A DNA stretch of 7,127 bases from Bacteroidota bacterium. Lineage in GTDB: Bacteria; Bacteroidota; Ignavibacteria; UBA10030; UBA8401. Position 1 is the stretch's first letter, and every line of letters starts with the position of its first letter. Below are positions 1 through 6,408 of this stretch, one piece after another. The stretch spans positions 1 to 7,127 of the forward strand of contig DMPG01000287.1 in the NCBI GenBank assembly GCA_003456055.1. The letters run 5' to 3'. The translations under genes were made by a program, and so were the position numbers. The notes below the pieces were generated by a model. That model was not told the origin of the DNA. It saw only the letters and a list, made by a program, of their open reading frames with translations, and searched no databases.

Positions 1-321
1 CTAGATCCTGAATCGATTACCGAAGAAATTATTTCAAAGAATTTAGCAACAAAGAACATCCCTGATCCTGATCTATTAATCAGAACAAGCGGTGAACTCC
101 GAATAAGTAATTTTTTGCTTTGGCAGTTAGCATATTCCGAGATGTATGTAACGGAAGTTCTATGGCCCGATTTCCGTCGAAATGAGTTGTATACTGCAGT
201 TGAATCATTTCAATCTCGCGAACGACGGTTTGGTAAAGTTAGTGAACAGCTGAAAACTTCTTCGAATCCACCATCTAAAAACTACGTGCGGCGTTTGTTA
301 AAAAGTGTCTCCGGAATCTAA
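1..321 (+). CDS. uppS: Isoprenyl transferase (undecaprenyl diphosphate synthase), C-terminal part, 5' end outside window
   Basis: This is the last 106 residues of a cis-prenyltransferase that condenses isopentenyl diphosphate units onto farnesyl diphosphate to make the C55 carrier lipid for peptidoglycan and O-antigen. It acts at the cytoplasmic membrane face. The fragment carries the family signature [20 protein letters not shown] (residues 21-40 of the fragment), followed by WQ and then LWPDF. R28, R34, S36 and E47 fall at the same spacing as E. coli R194, R200, S202 and E213, which bind diphosphate and Mg2+. The RERRFG motif near the usual family C-terminus is present. About 28 extra, mostly polar residues follow it, rich in Lys, Ser and Arg, so the tail is longer than in E. 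coli. The catalytic Asp region lies upstream, outside the window. The stop is at 319-321, and bamA begins 10 bases later, so the two are probably co-transcribed. Family assignment is very secure. Confidence 0.96.
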   Translation, partial: LDPESITEEIISKNLATKNIPDPDLLIRTSGELRISNFLLWQLAYSEMYVTEVLWPDFRRNELYTAVESFQSRERRFGKVSEQLKTSSNPPSKNYVRRLLKSVSGI

Positions 322-331
322 TCGAATTATA

Positions 332-2704
332 ATGACTATAAAACAAATATGTATTGCGCTTCTCTGCGTCAGCAGTATCATGTTCGCGCAGCAAAATTTT
401 CAGCCAAAACAATATAAAATTCTCGGTATCAGCGTTTCCGGAAATAAACTCTCGGAACCCGCGGCAATCATCGGAAATTCAGGATTGAAGATCGGTGATG
501 ATATCACCGTGCCCGGAGAACAAACTCGGAACGCAATCCTACGGTTGTGGAACCTTCGTATCTTTGCAAATGTGGATATCATTGCAGAAAATTTAGTCGC
601 TGACGGTGTGTATCTCTTGATTACTGTCCAAGAATTTCCACGCATTGAGAAGATAGAATATGTTGGTAATGAGGAACTCGACGATGATGATCTTGATAAA
701 AAAGTGAACATCACAAAAGGGCAGATCATTTCACCACAGGAAGTGAACAAGCTCATTAAGATCATTAAAAAAGCATACGAAGAAGAGGGTTATCTTCAAG
801 CAGATGTTACCTCTGAGTTGATTGAATCGACGGATTCAACGGCAAAGGGAAGAATGATCTTAAAACTTGCGATCACCGAAGGAAATGATGCTCGTATTCG
901 CGAAGTTCAGTTCTTTGGTAATAAATTCTTTGAAGACAGCGACCTTGAAAGCGAACTTCCGGATGTGAATACGACTACATGGTGGAAATTCTGGCGCACC
1001 GGAAAATTAGAAAAGAAAAAATACGACGATGCGAAAAAGAAGTTAGTGGATTTCTACAAGAAGAACGGATTCCGCGACGCCGAATTGATCACTGATTCTA
1101 TCGTGTTTAGTGATAACAAAGAGGATATTATTCTAAAGCTATTTGTTTTTGAAGGACCGCAGTATAAGATTGGCAACATTACTTGGGAAGGAAATACGGT
1201 CTTCAAAACCGAAGCGTTGGTTGAGCGCCTTGGATTTAAGCCGGGTGAAGTATATGACATGGAAAAGTTTGAACAAAATTTACGCGCAAATCAGGACCAG
1301 ACCGATGTTGCTTCAATGTATCTTGATAATGGATACTTAACAGTTCAGATCGAACCGGAAGAACTCAAGGTCGGCGAAGATATCATCGATATTATTATTC
1401 ATGTTCGCGAGCGCAATCAATTCAAAATTTCCGGAGTTGACATCCGCGGGAATACGAAAACCCAAGAACGCGTAATTCGCCGTGAGTTGTATGTCCGTCC
1501 GGGAGATTATTTTAGCCGATCCAATATTATTAGAAGCATTCGCCAATTATCAGTATTGAATTATTTTAATCCTGAGAAGATCAAACCGGATACGAAGTTC
1601 GTTGATGATAAAAATGTTGACATTGTCTTAGATGTTGAAGAAAAATCGAGCGACACATTCAACGCATCGGTTGGTTACAGCGGAGCATTTGGTGCGACCG
1701 GTGCATTAGGATTAACATTCAATAATTTTGACATCACGGAGCCGTTCTCCGGCGGCGGCGGACAAGTATTAAATTTTGATTGGCAGTTTGGTGAGGGCTC
1801 ACGGTACAGAACATTTTCAGTTTCATTCCGTGAACCATGGGTGTATGATACGCCGACATCGTTTGGATTTAGCCTGTACGATACCAAACAGGATTATTAT
1901 TATTCCATCCATCAACAGGGCGGAACGATCAGTCTCGGCCGTCGTTTCAAGTTCCCGGACGATTATTTCAGTGCCACGTGGACATTCCGTTTTCAAAAGC
2001 TCGATGTCAGCAATGTTGGTTCGTCATATTATTATCAAGAAGGAAAGACAAGTCAGTTAAGTATATCGCAAGTGATTCAGCGAAACAGTGTGAACAGTCC
2101 ATTGTTCCCGACGCAAGGAAGTAATATTTCTTTGTTGACAGAAATTGCAGGTGCACCGATCCTTCCCGGTACAGCACAATATAATAAGCATCTCTTTTCC
2201 GCAGATTGGTATATGCCGGTTTTAAATAGCTCACGCATTGCATTATATTTCGGTGCTCAATACGGAGCTATCTTTCCATACAAGAAAAATTCGTATATCC
2301 CATATATTGAAACCTTTTATATGGGAGGAACAGGGCTTGGACAAATTGCAACAACTCCATTACGCGGTTATGAAGACCGCAGTATCGGTCCTGTGAATGT
2401 ATCGAATCAATATATCCCTGCGCACGCAATGGCAAAATATACTGCGGAATTACGATTTAATGTTGCACTTAATCCAATTCCGATTTATTTTCTTGCATTC
2501 GCAGAAGCCGGTAACACGTGGGAAAATCTTGCAAAATCAGAGATGTTCGATCTAAAACGTTCGGCTGGATTAGGAGCACGATTACTTATTAATCCTATCG
2601 GTCTGCTTGGGTTTGACTATGGGTACGGCTATGATAATATTACTGCGGGAATAAAAAGTCCTTCAGGATGGAAATTTCACTTCCAATTTGGAAGAGGATT
2701 CTAA
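332..2704 (+). CDS. bamA: Outer membrane protein assembly factor BamA (Omp85), 790 aa
   Basis: This is the central subunit of the BAM complex, which folds and inserts beta-barrel proteins into the outer membrane. Residues 1-19 form a signal peptide with cleavage predicted after F-A, before Gln-Gln. Five POTRA domains follow, at roughly 27-101, 104-183, 186-275, 278-359 and 363-437. Each carries the typical Gly-Asn turn, at 37, 112, 196, 287 and 373. POTRA3 has a Trp-rich insert (WWKFW, 217-221) of the kind seen in Bacteroidota/Chlorobi homologues. The barrel spans about 441-790. It contains the loop-6 motif LRGY (677-680) followed by IGP, and ends in an aromatic beta-signal with terminal Phe that resembles the E. 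coli BamA end. The ATG at 332 is preferred because it gives a compact signal peptide. The in-frame GTG at 305 would add nine residues and overlap uppS. Neither start has a clear Shine-Dalgarno sequence. Length is close to that of E. coli BamA (810). Confidence 0.97.
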   Translation: MTIKQICIALLCVSSIMFAQQNFQPKQYKILGISVSGNKLSEPAAIIGNSGLKIGDDITVPGEQTRNAILRLWNLRIFANVDIIAENLVADGVYLLITVQEFPRIEKIEYVGNEELDDDDLDKKVNITKGQIISPQEVNKLIKIIKKAYEEEGYLQADVTSELIESTDSTAKGRMILKLAITEGNDARIREVQFFGNKFFEDSDLESELPDVNTTTWWKFWRTGKLEKKKYDDAKKKLVDFYKKNGFRDAELITDSIVFSDNKEDIILKLFVFEGPQYKIGNITWEGNTVFKTEALVERLGFKPGEVYDMEKFEQNLRANQDQTDVASMYLDNGYLTVQIEPEELKVGEDIIDIIIHVRERNQFKISGVDIRGNTKTQERVIRRELYVRPGDYFSRSNIIRSIRQLSVLNYFNPEKIKPDTKFVDDKNVDIVLDVEEKSSDTFNASVGYSGAFGATGALGLTFNNFDITEPFSGGGGQVLNFDWQFGEGSRYRTFSVSFREPWVYDTPTSFGFSLYDTKQDYYYSIHQQGGTISLGRRFKFPDDYFSATWTFRFQKLDVSNVGSSYYYQEGKTSQLSISQVIQRNSVNSPLFPTQGSNISLLTEIAGAPILPGTAQYNKHLFSADWYMPVLNSSRIALYFGAQYGAIFPYKKNSYIPYIETFYMGGTGLGQIATTPLRGYEDRSIGPVNVSNQYIPAHAMAKYTAELRFNVALNPIPIYFLAFAEAGNTWENLAKSEMFDLKRSAGLGARLLINPIGLLGFDYGYGYDNITAGIKSPSGWKFHFQFGRGF

Positions 2705-2742
2705 TTGTAAATTTTTTTAATCAATTCATTTTAATCATTAAT

Positions 2743-2748
2743 AGAGGT
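2743..2748 (+). promoter_or_regulatory. Ribosome binding site deciding the GTG start of the first skp gene
   Basis: AGAGGT lies 4 bases before the GTG at 2753. It supports GTG as the true start: the next in-frame ATG is codon 8, inside the signal peptide hydrophobic core, and would remove the positive n-region. Confidence 0.75.
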
Positions 2749-2752
2749 CGTC

Positions 2753-3268
2753 GTGAAAAAATATTTATTTGGAATGTTGTTCTTAACGTCATTCGTATTT
2801 GCTCAGCAAGGAACGTTGAAAATTGGTTATGTTAATTCTGAAACGATCATCAAAGAATTGCCTGAAGCAAAGGAATCGCAATCAAAATTAGAGACTATGT
2901 TAAAAGGGTGGCAGGAAGAGATTGAAAAACGCGGACAAGCATTGCAAGCGAAATACGAAGAGTACCAAAAGCAGGCAAACATGTTGAACGAATCATCAAA
3001 ACAAACGAAGCAAAAAGAACTTGTTGACGAAGAACAAAAACTCAATCAATATCGTCAGGAAAAACAACAGGAACTTGGAGTCCAGCGTGAAAAGATCATG
3101 AAGCCGATTCAGGAAAAAGTATTTAAAGCGATTGAAAAAGTAGCAAAAGAGAAAAAGCTTTCATTTGTGTTTGACAGAGCAACAGAAGTGCCGGTATTGT
3201 ATGCAGATCCATCGTATGACTATACGCCGGACGTTCTGATCTATCTAAAACGCGGCGGTGGAAAATAA
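2753..3268 (+). CDS. Periplasmic chaperone Skp/OmpH family, first of two tandem paralogues, 171 aa
   Basis: This is an OmpH-family periplasmic chaperone that should bind unfolded outer-membrane proteins after Sec export and hand them to BamA, encoded just upstream. Residues 1-17 are a signal peptide (Lys-Lys n-region, hydrophobic core, cleavage after V-F-A before Gln-Gln). The mature protein starts with the family's first strand (KIGYVNSE, 23-30). A long, highly charged Lys/Glu/Gln helical hairpin (about 35-115) forms the tentacle. The family's C-terminal segment follows: KPIQEKVFKAIEKVAKEK at 117-134, then FVFDR. Start is GTG at 2753, supported by AGAGGT at 2743-2748. The 48-base gap after bamA is AT-rich without a clear terminator. 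Family is certain. I give no symbol because two paralogues are present and orthology to E. coli skp is not one-to-one. Confidence 0.94.
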   Translation: MKKYLFGMLFLTSFVFAQQGTLKIGYVNSETIIKELPEAKESQSKLETMLKGWQEEIEKRGQALQAKYEEYQKQANMLNESSKQTKQKELVDEEQKLNQYRQEKQQELGVQREKIMKPIQEKVFKAIEKVAKEKKLSFVFDRATEVPVLYADPSYDYTPDVLIYLKRGGGK

Positions 3269-3297
3269 TCGATAGTTTATTTTTCGATACGATTCTA

Positions 3298-3304
3298 AAG
3301 AGGA
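3298..3304 (+). promoter_or_regulatory. Ribosome binding site of the second skp gene
   Basis: AAGAGGA lies 5 bases before the ATG at 3310, giving good Shine-Dalgarno pairing and fixing a start that yields a complete signal peptide. Confidence 0.75.
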
Positions 3305-3309
3305 ATATC

Positions 3310-3822
3310 ATGAAAAAAATATTGATGATCGCTGTATTGCTCTCAGTTGTTCCGTTTGTATATACTCAAACAAAGATGGCCTATATCAATTCGGCAACAG
3401 TCATGGAACAGCTTACAGAGGCACAGGATGCACAAAAGCAGATCGATGCTCTTTCTCAGCAATGGCAGGCAGACCTAAATCAAATGGCAAATGATATGCA
3501 GAAGAAAGTGGAAGATTATGATAAACGAAAGTTGATCATGTCGGACAAACGAAGATCAGAAGTGGAAAAAGAACTGCAGGATCTTGATAAGAAGATCGTC
3601 GATTTTCGAAATCAAAAGTTCGGCACAAACGGCGAATTGTTCACGAAACAGAATGAATTAATGAAGCCGATCCAGGAAAATATTTTCAAAGCTGTTAAAG
3701 ATGTTGCTGATGAAGAAGGGTATGATTATGTTGTTGACAGAAGCAGTTCAACATTATTGCTGTTCGCTAACAATAAACATGATCTAACTCAAAAGATAAT
3801 TCAAAAACTTATGCAGAAATGA
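3310..3822 (+). CDS. Periplasmic chaperone Skp/OmpH family, second tandem paralogue, 170 aa
   Basis: This is the second OmpH/Skp-like protein, 41 bases after the first and of nearly identical length, so probably a gene duplication. It shares the layout: signal peptide (about 1-19), first strand KMAYINSA (22-29), a charged coiled helical hairpin (about 35-117), and KPIQENIFKAVKDVADEEG (119-137) followed by the VVDR strand. The middle of the hairpin and the C-terminal tail have diverged strongly from the first copy: this one ends in a Lys/Gln helix, the other in a Gly-rich tail. The likely signal cleavage is V-Y-T before Gln, with Thr at -1 where Ala is usual, so processing may be less efficient (inference). 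ATG at 3310 is supported by AAGAGGA at 3298-3304. A terminator hairpin follows 5 bases after the stop, making this the apparent end of the uppS-bamA-skp-skp module. Confidence 0.93.
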   Translation: MKKILMIAVLLSVVPFVYTQTKMAYINSATVMEQLTEAQDAQKQIDALSQQWQADLNQMANDMQKKVEDYDKRKLIMSDKRRSEVEKELQDLDKKIVDFRNQKFGTNGELFTKQNELMKPIQENIFKAVKDVADEEGYDYVVDRSSSTLLLFANNKHDLTQKIIQKLMQK

Positions 3823-3827
3823 ATACG

Positions 3828-3850
3828 CGAGGTCTTTCGACCTCGTTTTT
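3828..3850 (+). terminator. Intrinsic (Rho-independent) terminator after the second skp gene
   Basis: A perfect 7-bp stem, CGAGGTC (3828-3834) with GACCTCG (3839-3845), closes a four-base loop TTTC. It is followed directly by five T, then G and three more T. The stem is G/C-rich against AT-rich flanks and begins 5 bases after the skp stop. There is no T-tract on the opposite side, so it acts on the + strand only. It lies 6 bases before the lpxD ATG, so it either separates the OMP-assembly genes from the lipid A genes or works as a partial read-through attenuator. Confidence 0.85.
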
Positions 3851-3856
3851 GTTTGT

Positions 3857-4918
3857 ATGATCACAGTTAATGACATAGCAAAAATATTGGATGGTGAAGT
3901 TGTAGGGGATGGAATGCAAATAATTTCCGGTGTTGCGAAGGTTGAAGAAGCGAAATCCGGAATGTTAGCGTTCATCGCTAATCCGAAATATGAAAAATAT
4001 GCAGAGATCACCTCTGCATCGTGTGTTCTTGTCAGTCGAACGTTCGATCATACAAAATATTCTAAACTTCCCCCGGCATTAATTAAGCTTGACGATCCAT
4101 ATTCCTCTTTTGTCATTGCCATTGAAAAATTTGCACCGAAAAAAAATGATATCCCTAAAGGCATTGACGCTACAGCGGTAATTCATTCATCGGCAATTGT
4201 TGGAAAGGGATGTTCTGTTGGGGCATATGTGGTTGTTGGCGCAAATGTTGTTATTGGAGAAAATTCTGTCATTCATCCGCATGTTGTCATTGGTCGCGAC
4301 GTTAAGGTAGGGAATAATTGTTTACTCTATTCACACATTACCGTGCGAGAAGATTGTATTATTGGGAATAGAGTTATTATTCAACCGGGCGCAGTGATTG
4401 GCGGAGATGGGTTTGGGTTTGCACCAAAAAAAGACGGATCGTATCAAAAAATCCCTCAATTGGGAATTGTTGTTATAGAAGATGATGTAGAGATACAAGC
4501 AAATGTCTGTATCGACCGTGCAACACTTGGTGAAACACGAATCAAACGGGGAACAAAATTGGACAATCTTGTTCAGATAGCTCATAATGTCGTTGTTGGA
4601 GAAGACACGGTCATTGCGGGTTTATCAGGAGTTGCCGGCAGCACAAAGGTTGGCAATAGGAATATGATCGGAGGGGCAGTTGCAATTACAGGTCATGTCT
4701 CTACTGCCGATGACGTGAAAGTTGGTGGAGGATCGATCGTAACACGAGTGTTGGACGATGCCGGAGCAACGTATTCCGGTTATCCGGCAAAAGAAGTTGG
4801 TAAGTGGAGAAAAATTGAAGCAGCATCACGGCAGCTTCCGGAATTATTAGCAACGATACGTGAAATGCAATCGAAGATCAAAGAACTGGAAGATGAAATA
4901 GTAAAACTAAAAAAATAA
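3857..4918 (+). CDS. lpxD: UDP-3-O-(3-hydroxyacyl)glucosamine N-acyltransferase LpxD, 353 aa
   Basis: LpxD catalyses the third step of lipid A synthesis. It moves a 3-hydroxyacyl chain from ACP to the 2-amino group of the deacetylated UDP-3-O-acyl-glucosamine made by LpxC, encoded next. It is a cytoplasmic homotrimer. Residues 1-100 are the uridine-binding N-terminal domain, and about 105-310 are hexapeptide repeats forming a left-handed beta-helix. The conserved GGDGFGFAP (182-190) and CIDRATLG (218-225) are present. H243 (in QIAHNVV) and H280 (in TGH) are 37 residues apart, as are E. coli H239 and H276, the catalytic and helper histidines. Residues about 322-353 form an amphipathic C-terminal helix, the trimerisation/ACP-contact region in E. 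coli. Start ATG at 3857 matches the family N-terminus. It lies only 6 bases after a terminator and has no Shine-Dalgarno sequence, which is unusual. Identity is secure. Confidence 0.97.
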   Translation: MITVNDIAKILDGEVVGDGMQIISGVAKVEEAKSGMLAFIANPKYEKYAEITSASCVLVSRTFDHTKYSKLPPALIKLDDPYSSFVIAIEKFAPKKNDIPKGIDATAVIHSSAIVGKGCSVGAYVVVGANVVIGENSVIHPHVVIGRDVKVGNNCLLYSHITVREDCIIGNRVIIQPGAVIGGDGFGFAPKKDGSYQKIPQLGIVVIEDDVEIQANVCIDRATLGETRIKRGTKLDNLVQIAHNVVVGEDTVIAGLSGVAGSTKVGNRNMIGGAVAITGHVSTADDVKVGGGSIVTRVLDDAGATYSGYPAKEVGKWRKIEAASRQLPELLATIREMQSKIKELEDEIVKLKK

Positions 4919-4957
4919 AATTGGTAGGTCGGCGTTAACGCCGACCTACCAATTTTA
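4916..4957. repeat. Perfect 42-bp palindrome between lpxD and lpxC/fabZ
   Basis: Every base from 4916 to 4936 pairs with its mirror base from 4957 back to 4937, centred on GTTAAC. As RNA it can form a 19-bp stem with a TTAA loop. The core (4923-4950, GGTAGGTCGGCG and its complement) is distinctly more G/C-rich than the flanks, and the arms end in A4/T4, so either strand's transcript ends in a short U-run. It starts on the lpxD stop codon and ends one base before the AGGAGG of lpxC/fabZ. It could be a weak bidirectional terminator, an operon-internal regulatory or stabilising hairpin, or one copy of a dispersed REP-like repeat. The palindrome itself is certain; its role is not. Confidence 0.9.
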
Positions 4958-4958
4958 C

Positions 4959-4964
4959 AGGAGG
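4959..4964 (+). promoter_or_regulatory. Strong ribosome binding site of lpxC/fabZ next to the palindrome
   Basis: A full AGGAGG stands 4 bases before the ATG at 4969. It begins one base after the foot of the palindrome at 4957, so the hairpin leaves the site single-stranded but sits directly against it. This is the strongest Shine-Dalgarno sequence in the window. Confidence 0.85.
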
Positions 4965-4968
4965 ATTA

Positions 4969-6375
4969 ATGCTCGTTCAACAACGCACAATCAAGAAACC
5001 TGTTTCATTATCAGGTATCGGATTACATACCGGAACTCAATGTACAATGACGTTTCGTCCTGCACCGGAAAATTATGGAATTCGATTTCGCAGAGTTGAT
5101 ATTGGCGGTTCTCCGGAAATTCCTGCAGATGTCGATCACGTTGTTGAAGTTGCTCGTGGAACAACACTTGGAATTGGTGATGTGCGTGTCTATACCACCG
5201 AACATGTTCTTGCTGCTGTTGTTGGGCTTCTGATCGACAATATCATCATTGATATTGACGGAATCGAACCTCCAATCGGAGACGGCAGTGCCAAGCCGTA
5301 TGTTGACGTGTTGCAAGAAGCAGGTTTTGAAATGCAGGATGCACCGAAAGACTATCTTGTGATCGATCAAGCGATTGAATATAAAGATGAAAAACGGGGA
5401 GTGCATATCGTTGCACTTCCAACGGATGATTTTCGAATGACGGTGATGGTTGATTATAACAATCCGGCACTTGGTAGCCAGCACACAGGAATTTTTGATC
5501 TGGAAAAAGAATTTGTTCCTGAATTCTCCATGTGCAGAACATTCTGTTTTCTTCATGAAGTTGAACAGTTACGTGAAGCGGGACTAATCAAAGGGGGCTC
5601 TCTGGATAATGCAATTGTTATTGCAGACGCAGACCTTCCGGATGATGAATTGAAAAGAATTGCCGACAAACTTGGAATTAAAGAATCAATATTTCTTGGC
5701 GGTCACGGTCAACCGATTAATAACAAATCGCTGCGGTTTAAAAATGAACCTGCCCGGCATAAACTATTAGATATGCTCGGAGATCTTGCGTTGATTGGTG
5801 TTCCTATTAAAGGGCACATTCTTGCAGCTCGTCCCGGACACGCTGCGAATGTAGAGTTTGCGAAAGTCGTTCGCAGGCTGTATCAACAGAAGAAGATCGT
5901 TAAAAAATATCAGCATGAAAAGAAACAAGGAGTCGTGTTTGATATTAATGCACTTCAGAGAATTCTTCCACATCGTTATCCATTCCTGTTAGTCGATAAA
6001 ATTATTGAATTCCAGCTGAATGAACGATGCGTCGGAGTCAAAAGCGTTTCGATGAATGAACAATTCTTTCAGGGACACTTTCCTGGAACACCTGTAATGC
6101 CCGGAGTATTGATCATTGAAGGAATGGCGCAAACCGGCGGCATTCTTCTGCTGGATGGTTCTGATCGCAGTGATAAATTAGTGCTATTTATGGGGATCAA
6201 CAATGCGAAGTTCAGACGTCAGGTTGTTCCCGGAGATCAATTAGTGTACGAACTTACAATGGTAAATCGGCGAAGCAAGATGTGTACGATGCGTGGTGAA
6301 GCGTATGTTGACGGACAACTTGTTTGCGAAGCGGATATGATGGCTACGATCATCGATAAGCCGAAAACAGTATAA
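4969..6375 (+). CDS. lpxC/fabZ: Bifunctional UDP-3-O-acyl-N-acetylglucosamine deacetylase / 3-hydroxyacyl-ACP dehydratase (LpxC-FabZ fusion), 468 aa
   Basis: One chain carries two enzymes. Residues 1 to about 305 are LpxC, the zinc deacetylase of the committed lipid A step. E78 and H79, H264 and D268 match E. coli E78, H79, H238 and D242 (general base and zinc ligands). T191 matches T191, and H291 matches H265, with identical spacing inside each block. A net insertion of 26 residues relative to E. coli lies between T191 and H264, most likely around 219-250. After a Lys-rich linker (about 306-320), residues 322-468 are FabZ, which dehydrates 3-hydroxyacyl-ACP in fatty-acid synthesis. It has LPHRYPFLLVD (333-343), catalytic H370 in FFQGHFPG and E384, 14 apart as in E. 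coli H54/E68. This fusion is characteristic of Bacteroidota/Chlorobi. ATG at 4969 has a strong AGGAGG at 4959-4964, just after a large palindrome. No frameshift or stop lies at the junction. Confidence 0.97.
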   Translation: MLVQQRTIKKPVSLSGIGLHTGTQCTMTFRPAPENYGIRFRRVDIGGSPEIPADVDHVVEVARGTTLGIGDVRVYTTEHVLAAVVGLLIDNIIIDIDGIEPPIGDGSAKPYVDVLQEAGFEMQDAPKDYLVIDQAIEYKDEKRGVHIVALPTDDFRMTVMVDYNNPALGSQHTGIFDLEKEFVPEFSMCRTFCFLHEVEQLREAGLIKGGSLDNAIVIADADLPDDELKRIADKLGIKESIFLGGHGQPINNKSLRFKNEPARHKLLDMLGDLALIGVPIKGHILAARPGHAANVEFAKVVRRLYQQKKIVKKYQHEKKQGVVFDINALQRILPHRYPFLLVDKIIEFQLNERCVGVKSVSMNEQFFQGHFPGTPVMPGVLIIEGMAQTGGILLLDGSDRSDKLVLFMGINNAKFRRQVVPGDQLVYELTMVNRRSKMCTMRGEAYVDGQLVCEADMMATIIDKPKTV

Positions 6376-6408
6376 ACAGAAAAATAAATTTTTAACCTTT
6401 GAAAAATT

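Noticed and set aside
305..331. In-frame GTG at 305 as the bamA start
   Set aside because: It would overlap uppS, has no ribosome binding site, and adds nine polar residues ahead of a signal peptide that is already complete from the ATG at 332.
344..400. Cys residues in the BamA signal peptide as a lipoprotein site
   Set aside because: The residues before the Cys (Ala-Leu-Leu) lack the required small residue at -1, and a normal signal peptidase I site follows; Omp85 proteins are not lipoproteins.
400..765. 121-codon open frame on the - strand
   Set aside because: It is opposite bamA POTRA1-2; the Ser-run corresponds to the reverse of the Asp/Glu-rich + frame codons. No ribosome site or family resemblance.
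2705..2740. Possible promoter for the first skp gene (TTGTAA at 2705-2710 and TTTAAT at 2730-2735)
   Set aside because: The boxes are only partial matches, spaced 19 bases apart in a stretch so AT-rich that such matches are expected by chance. Not enough to annotate.
3266..3295. Weak inverted repeat (AATCG ... CGATT) between the two skp genes
   Set aside because: Only about 5 bp pair across a long loop, with no T-tract; too weak for a terminator, and the next gene has its own ribosome site in a short gap.
5023..5556. 177-codon open frame on the - strand
   Set aside because: It lies entirely opposite the LpxC domain, whose catalytic residues are all in the + frame. Its product is rich in Asn, Ile, His and Cys with no recognisable domain, typical of a shadow frame.
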